A stretch of DNA of 64,000 nucleotides from Cocos nucifera (Eukaryota > Streptophyta > Magnoliopsida > Arecales > Arecaceae), in assembly GCA_006176705.1 (NCBI GenBank), contig QRFJ01003342.1, positions 62,001 to 126,000 of the forward strand. Direction: 5' to 3'. Shown in pieces: positions 1 to 9,874 of the stretch (position 1 is its first letter; each line of letters begins with the position of its first letter). Position numbers and translations under genes: made by a program. The notes below the pieces were generated by a model. The model was not told where the DNA came from, ran no database searches, and worked only from the letters and a program-made list of their open reading frames with translations.

Positions 1-171
1 TTGATCGCCTTTCTTGATCTGAATCGCACCAACCTAAGTCCAAAACTCTTTTGGACGTGGAGAGCAAGGGGAGAAGAGACTATGGCATGGAGAAGGAGGG
101 GAGAGGCAGCCTTGGGGCATGGGAAATCTCTTTCAATTGCATTCACTTGAATTAGGGTTGGGCGCAGGGTC

Positions 172-181
172 TTATTTATAG
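172..181 (-). promoter_or_regulatory. Putative TATA box of minus-strand copia LTR
   Basis: The minus strand reads CTATAAATAAG at this place. The two LTRs of the complete family 1b element have CTATATAAAT at the equivalent position (42654-42663 and 50941-50950). A TATA box here would set the LTR transcription start and the U3/R boundary roughly 30 bases further on the minus strand. This is inferred from position and motif only. Confidence 0.5.
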
Positions 182-490
182 ACCTCTTGTGATCCAACTC
201 CTCTTCCTCTCAACCAATCACAACCCTTTGTGAAATCAGATCTAAATCTGATTGGTTGGAATAGAGACCCCTGGATTCCTCCTTAGAGGGCGCCTAAGAC
301 CAGTCAAACTGGATTCTTAGTAGAACTCTGATTGGAATCCAAAAGGGAGGTGGAGTCCTTGTCCAACAAGGACTCCTAGGCGCCTCCTACTTGGGCTCAC
401 GCCACCCTAGGGTGGCGTGCGCCCTTCTCCTTGCCAGGTTCTGGCAGGGGGACAGGCCCCCACCAGCTCTCCAATAGGTGCATGACATGT

Positions 491-560
491 GGTCAAAAGT
501 CAAAGGTGTCAATGGTCAAACGTTTGACCAGTCAAAGGTAGACTTTTGACCAAAGTCAAA
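491..560. promoter_or_regulatory. Cluster of W-box cores (TTGAC) in LTR U3
   Basis: About eight TTGAC/GTCAA cores occur on both strands within 70 bases, upstream of the putative TATA box in the minus reading. TTGAC(C/T) is the established binding core of plant WRKY factors, and stress-responsive LTR promoters with such boxes are known from tobacco copia elements. The sister LTRs at about 43015-43040 and 51300-51330 keep only one or two cores. Function here is inference. Confidence 0.45.
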
Positions 561-1877
561 GAACAAGAAATGGCAGGTGACCAAAAATGGCAGGTAATGT
601 CTTACAAATAAGACAACCTATTCTGACTTGGACAACCTCCAGTCAGACCATATGAAGGCCTCTGATTGAGCACAAACTCCTTTGGCTCAGTCAGGACAAC
701 TTAATTGTGATAGTAAAAGAAGAACGTTAGGTTCAATCGAGTGCTAGCACGATTTCCTTGAACCTAATTGAATCTCATTCAGATCAATTGAACTAGATCA
801 GTTCAATTGATGATCACCAGATTCAAACCCTTGTTTGTGTGACCCAGTTAGGTTCAGTTCTGTATGGTAATGGGATATGTCATGATCTCTATCATCGACA
901 TCATCGAAACTCCTTTCGATGGATCAGAACTCTTCTGATTCGAACAGCTAGAATGATCGATCATCTAAATCATTCTAATTGCTCCCAAAATCCACCAGTG
1001 ACACCTAGCAGTATATGGTGGCAACCCATCAGAGCTGAATGCGAACCTCTTGGTGCAGCTACCTGTGTGATTAAGTTCTTCTATCTTGAGCCCCGATCAG
1101 ATTAGGGTTAAGGTGAACTCGTCAAACCCTAGTCTCTGTCATATGATGTAATCATTCGATTCGAGTCCAATGTGAAAATCTAAATAGAAACTCTTTCTAT
1201 TATTTCACTCTACCATGGCCATGGGCTTTTCTGGACTTGATTCTCATGATCATCATAGGGCTGCTCCTCTACCACCGAGGTAGATAGATTCCATCTTGAT
1301 GCAATCCAGTTCCTACAATGAACATGCTATAGCCAACATACACCTCAGGGTTCCATATGGCTAGGAGACCGAGTAATGGTGTAGTCAAACTATAACACCC
1401 TCAAGGTGAACTGCCGATGCATCTCAGGTCAAAGAACCAGACACACTACTGCAGCATCGAGTCAGTCATTGACGAGAAGGTAGACTTCCTAATGACTACT
1501 CGAGGTGGTCACGCTCAGTGCCCTCGTTCTCTAACGAGTACCTGTACTCTCGCTCCGGTGTCTCCACACCGTAGACTCAAGACTCATCTACTAAAGAGAA
1601 GCGATCGTACACCAACCTTCCGGATCAATCACCATCCTCGTGATGATCCTATGGTCGGGAGCTGTTTATGAGTTAATAATGATTATTCATGTCTTAAATT
1701 TTCAACTCTTGAAAATATGAATTATCATTACCATTAACTCAAAGGATGTATCACAGACACTAAATACACATGTGTGATAGAAAATAACCCATTTCATTAA
1801 TTATAGTCAAAATTATAATTTTGCCCCTAGAAGTGTATTACAAGTGTCAGCCAATTCTGGCTTCTAGGGCACATATA

Positions 1878-2022
1878 NNNNNNNNNNNNNNNNNNNNNNN
1901 NNNNNNNNNNNNNNNNNNNNNNNNNNNNNNNNNNNNNNNNNNNNNNNNNNNNNNNNNNNNNNNNNNNNNNNNNNNNNNNNNNNNNNNNNNNNNNNNNNNN
2001 NNNNNNNNNNNNNNNNNNNNNN
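1878..2022. other. Assembly gap (145 N)
   Basis: A run of unknown bases. The left side is the U3 end of a minus-oriented LTR. The right side begins in the middle of gag of a plus-strand copia copy. The gap therefore covers an orientation switch that the sequence itself does not resolve. Confidence 1.
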
Positions 2023-2882
2023 ATCTAAAAATTTTTTTGGCACCGCTGAGTTTCTATGAAAAGTCCAAAGGGCTCAGTTCCTTTATGGAACGGACTTTTT
2101 CAAAGAAAGTCTATGGAAAGAAAAGAAGTCTGCGAAAAAGTAGAAGATGGAATGGAGCAAAGAAGAAGAAGGCAAGCGAAAAGAAGGCCTGCTGTAAAAA
2201 AGTATTTCCATTGCAACGACGGCACTGGAAAGCAAAACTGCCCTACTTACCTGGCCACCTGAAGAACAAGAAGGACCTTCTGGATGTATGCTCGTTTTTG
2301 AGTCTAACTTATGTTTCTTCTGCATCCAGTTGGATGCTTGACTCTGGTTCTATGCTCTCTGTACACTTCATGAGGGTCTTGAGGATAGCAAGAGGCTGAG
2401 GGATGGAGACATGATCCTACGCATCGGTAATGGAGCAAGAGTTGCTGCAGTAGCCGTGGGAACATACCCTCTTCGATTACCATCTGGTTTAGACTTAGTT
2501 TTGAAAGACTGTTATTATGTGCCTACAGCCAGAAGAAATTTGATTTTTATTTCATGCTTAGCACTAGAAGGCTATGTGATTACCTTCTTTAAGGACCATT
2601 GTAATATTCTTTATGAAAGAAATAAAATTATAAATGGTTTCTTTATTAACGGCCTTTATCAGCTACATATTGATGTACCTATTCTAACTATCGAGCAAAA
2701 CGTGAATGCCAAACGACCTAGGGATAGTCCAAATGACAGGTATCTATGGCACCTAAGATTAGTCATTAGCAGAAGATAGGATCAACAAATTGAAGAAAAA
2801 TGGCTATTTGAGTCTATTGATTCCGAGTCATATCCAATTATGAATCTTGTCTTCAAGGCAAAATGACTAAACTCTTTTTGTA
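2023..2882 (+). pseudogene. Copia gag-protease-integrase fragment (family 1)
   Basis: A decayed fragment of a copia polyprotein, colinear with 6450-7320 of the next copy. It starts in the C-terminal third of gag and contains a lysine-rich stretch and a zinc-knuckle remnant reading YFHCND..GKQNC. A protease-like site reads MLDSGS (2335-2350). A hydrophobic stretch (about 2411-2780) resembles the copia pre-integrase region, ending RYLWHLRL. Frameshifts separate these pieces and one follows the protease site. The fragment stops abruptly inside the integrase zinc domain, where LTR sequence takes over at about 2880. It cannot encode a full protein. The start lies in the gap. Confidence 0.85.
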
Positions 2883-3984
2883 ACTTTCTCCTTCTGAAAC
2901 TTTCTGATTCATCGCAATAAGTCAAATTTAATTTGACTCATTCTTGTATTTTGAATGGATTTATTTTTATCCGACTGGAATAAGTCCAGGTCATATTAAT
3001 TATAGAAATTAAATCCATTCATAGTCAAATTGGACTAGGATCAAAAGTTGACCTTTTTGAGAGAATTGAGGGTCACCTGATCAGATATTTTTAGAAAATT
3101 CTCTAGAATCTATTTTGATCTAATTTTTAGATATGTCATAGAACATGAATTATGCATTGGGTGTACCAAATTCATGATTTTTGGATGTGTCTATACTAAG
3201 GTATGATAGAGTTTGATTTGGATCAAACTCTTGAGAGAAGAGTTTTAGGGGCGGTGGACTCTTCCTTATCTACTCATGCTGCCACCTTTCAGATTAATTT
3301 TTGGCATCAAAATTAGATGGAATCTAGAGATTTTTGTGGATATCAAGTCTAGGATTCCCAATGATAGAAAAAATAAGGATTTTGGTCAAAGAGGGACTCT
3401 AACTGGCGGTGTATAAGAACCTTACAACCAAGGCTTTTCACGTAGAAATATTTTTTATACCCAAAGGCTGTCATTCTAGATATTCCATGCCCCCTTTATC
3501 CTCTCTCTCCCTCTGTTCTATATGCCTAAAAAGTTAGGCACAAATCTGAGAAGAAGATTTAATCAAATTGTAAAGAGTTCAGCATCTATGCGATGGTGTT
3601 TATGAGACGGACATGCTGCCTTCAAAAATTTTTTTGAAGGACTTCCAGATCAGATTCATATTTGATCTTTGAAGAAAAAATTTATGAGAAGAAGACATCC
3701 AGATCCTTCCTAAGTGGACACCGATAGAGGCCAAGCATGTGCGTGGCTCCTTCCAGAATCTCAGGAAACATCAGGATCATTGTAAGATAATCTGATTACC
3801 CAAACAAGGTATGAAATTAAAATTTTGATTTAATTTTTATTTTAATTTTTAATATTAGATTATCATGATTAAATCTAGGAACTCTTAGATCAGATTAAAT
3901 TATTTAAAAATTTTTAAAAAAATTCATATCATATCCGATCAGATTTGCACGATCCTACGATGGAAAACAGAATTTTTTTCTTCA
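2883..3984 (+). mobile_element. Copia 5' LTR, truncated (family 1a, copy A)
   Basis: Matches the second half of the complete LTR at 9875-12143, from about its position 11028 onward. It ends in TTCA immediately before AC plus a primer binding site, so the 3' edge is exact. The 5' edge is a truncation joined to integrase sequence of another copy, without a TG terminus. The U3 and R parts include the conserved CTCATGCTGCCACCTTTCAG stretch near 3274. Confidence 0.85.
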
Positions 3985-3986
3985 AC

Positions 3987-3998
3987 TGATATCAGAGC
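3987..3998 (+). promoter_or_regulatory. Primer binding site (initiator tRNA-Met), copy A
   Basis: TGATATCAGAGC, one base off the canonical TGGTATCAGAGC that pairs with the 3' end of plant initiator tRNA-Met, two bases after the LTR end. It marks the start of minus-strand DNA synthesis in copia elements. Confidence 0.85.
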
Positions 3999-5875
3999 TG
4001 CATTAGCAGTTCTTCAGATCTACCTTAGATCTAATTTTATTTTTGATTATGATCTGATATTAAAGATTTTAGATGTCACATTAGATGTGATTAGATCTAA
4101 AATTAAAAAATTAAAAATTAAATAATTTAGATCTAATATGTATGAGATGCATGACTAGAATAGGTATAGAATAGTTCTATATGTAGTCTAGTATAACTAT
4201 GTATTTATTTTAATTAAATATAATTTTAAATCTTTTTAATTTTTATTTTTTATTATTATAAGTATTATAATTAAATTTAAAAATAAAAAATAAAGTTTTT
4301 AATTTTTGATTTATTCATATGAGATATGAAAGATGCATGCTTAGACTAGTCATAGAATCGTTCTATAAGATGTCTAGAATAGTTTTAATTTTGAAATGAT
4401 CAAATTTAAAATTTTATTTTTTAGATTTAATATATGATATTTCATATCTGAAAGTATGTATATTGATGATACATGAGATATATGTAAGACATGTATTAGT
4501 TAGATCTTTTTATATGTGATATATGATCTAACTAGTTTTATAGTAAAAATTATATTTCTAATTAAGAAGTTCTCCATGGCCATCCGATCATAAGAACAAA
4601 GTAGGGTTTAAAGATTCTCTTCTTTCATTTGATGGGATATTCTTATGGCATGTAGGTGTGCTGCATGTTTGTCCTTAATCAGAAATTAGAACTTATTTTT
4701 CTGCAAAACCCTAAATCCTAAAATCCTAGGATTTTTATTACGTATTTTATTCATAAACCCAAAACTTAATTAAGAATTAAGATTATAAAATTAATTAGAT
4801 CTAAAAATTATGAATTTTTAGATCTAAGATATATTCATAAAATTGGGTTCGAGCTTGGGTAGCTCAATTAGGTCTAGCGGTTGATCAAATCGAATCAAGA
4901 GTTGGTTAGGTAGGATCAAAGAAAGCTTAGATTTGACCAGCCTAATATGATTAAGTCTGGGTTAAGATTGAATCACATTGAGATATGACTCGATCAAGTC
5001 AAGACCTAATTTGGCTCCACGATTCGAGCCTAGATTATAGCCTAATCCAATTAGTTTTGATTCGATAATTTAGTGTATAAGGTAAGTCTGGCAGATACGA
5101 CCGACTGATTTTTAATTGAGAGCTACTTGACTTGAATGCATTCTTATTGAGTTAATGGCATATCCCTTCCACCGGTCTCACTTACCTAGCCATTTATGTC
5201 GACCTAGTTCTGATTTAAGGTGGCTAACAATTCAAGCCAACCCATGCCACTAGGTTAGTCATAATTACTATGACTAAGTCAAGTTAAATTTAAAGAGACC
5301 AAAATTAAATCTTTCTAAAAAAAATACTAAGTCTTAGATCTTCTACCATTATAGATATGCGGGCCCTTCTCGGAATTGATTGTTCTCGATTGGATATAGT
5401 GGTTCAGTTGCATCGAAAAGATGCAACCATGTCTATTAGACATTGGATGCTATAGGTTGGAGGATGGATTGGGCTCAATATTTTGGATACGGTGAGGGAT
5501 CCAATCACAAATCCAATCTATGCAAATAGTGGGTTTGACTTAACTAAGGAGTGGATCAATGTTCCGGACATGGTGAGATTCATGAATTAGAGATCAGGTT
5601 AGGATGCACCATGATTAGATAATCATTGGACAAAAGTTGTCCACTCATCGGTTGACCCATTACCAATAACTATTAGGTGAGGTGATGAGTCAGTTGGTGG
5701 AACCGCATCACCCACTAGAAATCAATAATAATAAAGATTTTCACATCTCTGCCAAGAAAGTATAGGGATCCAAGTAAATTGTGAGAGCCTAATTTATTTA
5801 AAAATAAAACTTCTAAATAAATTGGTTAAGTCTAACTATAAAATCTAACTTGAAACTTTGACTCTCTACAAAAAA
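3999..5875 (+). other. Copia untranslated leader, copy A
   Basis: About 1.9 kb between the PBS and gag with no coding frame. The first half is very AT-rich. The second half is conserved with the leaders at 12158-14028 and, on the minus strand, 48482-50370. It carries short boxes around 5474-5496, 5555-5577 and 5662-5683 that resemble one another and end in GGTGAG. Leaders of this length are typical of BARE-1/Angela-type elements. Confidence 0.75.
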
Positions 5876-8800
5876 ATATCTGCATCCAATCTACTAGCCC
5901 GTATCCTAGACACCCATAGATTGATCGGATCCAACTACAAAGATTGACTCCAAAACTTTAAAATTATTTTGGATTTCGAAAAGTTGACTTATATGTTGGA
6001 AAATGATCCTCCCATCTCATCAGCCCATCCATCCGCTGATCAGAGAGCGTCTCTCGAGAAGTGGATGGATGAAGATAACAAAGCTAGGTATTACATGTTA
6101 GACTCGATGTCTGATGAGCTCCAGCGCCAATATGAAGATATTAAGACTAGTCACTAAATGTTGGCTCACCTACAAGAGTTGTTTGGTGAATAAAGTCACG
6201 CAGTCAAATATCAAGTCACTAAAAGATTGTTTAAGGCTCAAATGCATGATGGACAATCGATCCAAGATTATTATTTGATGATGATCAAGAACTTAGAAGA
6301 GCTTAAGAAGCTCGGTGTCAAGTTAGATCAGGATCTACAGACTGACATAATTTTGCAGTCCTTGACTGATGCATATGGGCAATTCATCATAAACTACTAT
6401 ATGCATAAACTTTAGAATACCTTGGCTGAGCTCATAAATATGTTGGTTACTGTTGAGCTTTCTATGAAAGATTCTAAAGGCTCGGTACTTACTGTGGAGC
6501 AGACTTCTTTCAAGAGAAAGTCTTTTGGGAAGAAGAAGAAGTCCGTGAAGATGTAGAAGATGGATGGTCGAAAAAAGAAGAAGACAAAGCCAAAGAAGAA
6601 GGCCGCTGACAAAAAAAATATTTTCATTGCAATACTGACGGCTATTGGAAGCGGAACTGCCCTCTTTACCTAGCCAGCCTGAAGAACAAGGAGGCAGATC
6701 CTTCTGAAGGTATGCTCGTTATAGAATCTAATATTACGATTTCTTCTGCATCTAGTTGGATGCTTGACTCTGGTTCTAATGCTTACTTGTGCACTTCTAT
6801 GTAGGATCTTGAGGATAGCAGAAGGCTGAGGGATGGTGAGATGATTCTATGCATCGAAAATGATGCAAGAGTTGCTGTTGTGGTCGTGAAAATCTACCCT
6901 CTATGATTACCATCAAGATTAGACTTAATACTTAGAAACTATTTTTATGTGCCTGCAGTAAGCAGAAATTTGATTTCTATTTCATGTTTAGTACAGGAAG
7001 GCTATATAATTAGTTTTTTTAAGGATCATTATAATATTCTTTATGAAAGAAATAAAATTGCAAGTGGTTTTCTTATAAATGGTCTCTATCAGTTACATAT
7101 TGATGTTTCTATTTTTAATATATCGAACGAAACATGAATGCCATAGGATCAAAGTGACCTAGGGATAGTCTAAATGATAGGTATCTTTGGCCACTTAGGC
7201 TAGGTCATATAGTTGAAGATAGGGTTAATAAATTAGAAAAATTTGGATTGTTGAGTTCATTGACTTCCCCAAGTCATATCCAATTTGGAAATCATGCCTT
7301 CAGGGCAAAATGACCAAGCTTCCTTTTGTGGGACATGGAGAAAGAGCCACAGACCTACTTGTCCTAGTACATACTGATGTATGCAACCTATTTGATGTGC
7401 CAGCCATGGATAATTACATCTACTTCATCACCTTTATCGATGATTTATCTCGATACGGATATGTGTATTTGATGCGATATAAGTCTGAAGCTTTTAAAAA
7501 GTTTAAGAAATTCAGATTTAAAGTAGAAAAATAGATAGAAAAATTCATTAAGGTTCTTCGATCAGATCGAGGAGGCGAATACTTTAGTCAAAAATTTCTA
7601 GACTATCGTAAGGATAATGGCATAATCTCTTAATAGACTCCATTTGGAACGTCTCAACTCAACGAAATTTTAGAACAAAGAAATCGGATCCTATTAGATA
7701 TGGTTCGATCCATGATGAGCTTTATAGACCTTCTTGAATTTCTTTGGGGATATAGTTTGTTGACCGCTATATATCTACTGAATAGGATTTGTTGACCGCT
7801 ATATATCTACTGAATAGGATTTCATCTAAAATCGTTCCTACCACACCATATGAGATATGGTTGGTAAGAAACCAAGTCTGAGTCATCTCAGAATTTAAGA
7901 TTGTTCAACCCATGTCAAGAAACAACAGACGGATAAATTAGAGTCTAGGTCCTTTGGAGCTCAATTTATTGGATATCCTAAAGAGTCATTAAGATTTTTT
8001 TTCTATCTTCCGAAAGATCATAATGTGATTGTGAGTCGATATGCCATCTTTCTTGACAAATAGTATATTCAAGATGGTAGCATCGGAAGACAGATTAGGC
8101 TTGAGGAGAAAGTCTCCCAAGAGCCACGAGCCAAGGAACCTATGGAATCGAATCAGATTGAGCCAGTCCAATCACTACCTTATCCATCTCGTAGATCCAG
8201 AAAGGATTTTTCGTCCTCCTAAAAGGTACTTAGGTACTATTTCAGAGGACGTAGAAAAAATATTCCTCACAGAAAAAGGGATTCATGATGATGATCCCAA
8301 AATCTATGATGAGGCGATATCAGATATCGACTCCAAAAAATGGTTAGAGGCAACTGAAGTTAGAGATTGACTCAATGCGCTCGAACCAAGTCTGAACCTT
8401 GGTAAATCCACCTAAAGGTATAGTACCTATTGGGTGTAAATGGATCTTCAAGAGAAAGATAGGTGCCGATAGAAATGTAGAGACATTCAAAGCAAGGCTC
8501 ATAGTGAAAGGGTATAGTTAGCACGAAGGTATTGACTATCAGGATACTTTTTGCCAGTAGCCATGCTCAAATTCATCCTCACATTGCTTACTGTTGTAGC
8601 TTATTTCGATTATGAAATATGACAGATAGACATAAAAATGACATTCTTAAATGGATATCTTGAGAAAAATATCTATATGGAACAGCCGCTGGATTTCACA
8701 TCCGGTAATACTGATCATAAGATCTGCAAGCTGCAAAGATCCATATATAGACTTAAGCATCTCGGAGCTGAAATGCTCATTTCAATGATGTAATCAAGTC

Positions 8801-9860
8801 ATTTGAATTCATCAAGAACGAGAAGGAGCCCTATGTTTTCAAAAAGATTAATGGGAGCACTATTGTCTTTCTTATACTGTATGTAGATGACATCCTCCTA
8901 ATTGGGAATGATATTCCTATGTTGACTATGATCAAAATATGGTTGTCTAAAGAATTCTCCATGAAAGACCTAGGAGAGACATCTTTTATTCTAAAAATTA
9001 AGATCTATAGAGATAGATCAAATAGGATGCTAGATCTCTCACAGAAGATGTACATAGAGGAGGTGCTAAAGAGATTTGGCATGAAAAACTCCAAGAGAAG
9101 ATTGGTGCCCTTCAGACATGGCATTTATCTCTCCAAGAAGATGTGTCCCAACACAGTTGAGAAGATTAAACATATGAGCAAGATCCCTTATGCTTCAGCA
9201 ATAGGGAGCCTCATGTATAACATGCTATGTACACGACCTGATATTGCCCATGCTGTGAGTGTCGCGAGCAGGTATCAGTCAAATTTAGGTGAAGAGCACT
9301 GAACTTTTGTGAAATGTATCCTTAAGTACTCAAGAAGGACTAAGGATATATTTCTAGTCTTTGGTAATGGAGAACTCCAGGTCCAGGGGTATATAGACTC
9401 GAATTTTATCTCCAATATAGATGATCGAAAGTCAACATCTGAAAGTTTGTTTATTTGTAATAGTGATGCTATCAGTTGGAAAAATTTCAAGCAGACGGTG
9501 ATAGCAAATTTCACCATGGAAGCAAAGTACATCGCTGCATCGAAAGCTACAAAAAAGACATTCTGGTACAAAAAGTTTATCGTAAAGCTCGAAGTGATGC
9601 CATCAGATGTCGTCCCTCTATACTGTGACAATAATGGCACCATAGTCCTAGCTAAGGAGTCGAGATCTCACTAGAAATCCAAGCACATCGAGTGGCAATA
9701 CCATCTCATCCGTGATTACTTCGAGAAGAGATACATCGAGGTCAAGAAAGTCAACATTACAGATAATGCAGCTGACCTGCTGACAAAGCTATTGAGCCAG
9801 TAGATGGTCGAAGCCCATCTTGAAAAGATAGGACTTAGATTTGTAGCCAATTGGCTTTAG
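5876..9860 (+). pseudogene. Copia gag-pol, copy A, decayed full length
   Basis: Remains of a whole copia polyprotein in the order gag, protease, integrase, reverse transcriptase, RNase H. The expected ATG is ATA (5876-5878), then SASN. gag runs to about 6700 and has a YFHCNTDGYWKRNC knuckle. The protease site near 6760 reads MLDSGS. The integrase core has HTDVC and FIDDLSRYGYVYL (7365-7475). The RT active site reads YVDDILLIGND (8881-8913), and the RNase H region follows (9309-9700), ending in ANWL then TAG. Several frameshifts, in-frame stops and a 32-bp duplication break it. The length of about 1,330 codons fits a copia polyprotein. It lies between PBS and PPT of the same element. Confidence 0.9.
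7756..7819 (+). repeat. 32-bp tandem duplication inside integrase
   Basis: Two identical 32-base units, 7756-7787 and 7788-7819, in the integrase core region. Thirty-two is not a multiple of three, so the duplication shifts the reading frame. Because the units are identical it looks recent compared with the rest of the decay. Confidence 0.95.
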
Positions 9861-9862
9861 GT

Positions 9863-9874
9863 CAAGTGGGAGTT
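9863..9874 (+). promoter_or_regulatory. Polypurine tract, copy A
   Basis: CAAGTGGGAGTT directly before the LTR start TGTTAG. It is the expected primer for plus-strand DNA synthesis, and the same tract precedes the 3' LTR of the minus-strand element (44384-44396). Confidence 0.8.

Larger units (their letters stand above)
1..1877 (-). mobile_element. Copia LTR (family 1b), minus orientation, partial
   Basis: This is a long terminal repeat read on the minus strand. It is recognisably the same sequence as the two LTRs of the complete element at 42094-52665: the stretch at 60-110 matches the 42540 region and the 1300-1870 stretch matches 43780-44370. About 400 bp of its U5 side lies outside the window. 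Its U3 start, the tip reading TGTTAGATATATG on the minus strand, runs into the assembly gap. Small open frames inside it (839-1105, 1417-1671) are chance frames in LTR sequence. No internal region of the same orientation follows in the window, so it may be a solo LTR or the end of an element to the left. Confidence 0.85.

Noticed and set aside
839..1671. Open frames of 84-88 codons
   Set aside because: They lie in LTR sequence repeated at 43300-44140 and 51590-52440, where the frames are not kept; no domain resemblance.
1821..2399. 192-codon frame across the gap
   Set aside because: A third of it is made of unknown bases, and it joins LTR sequence to gag sequence in opposite orientations.
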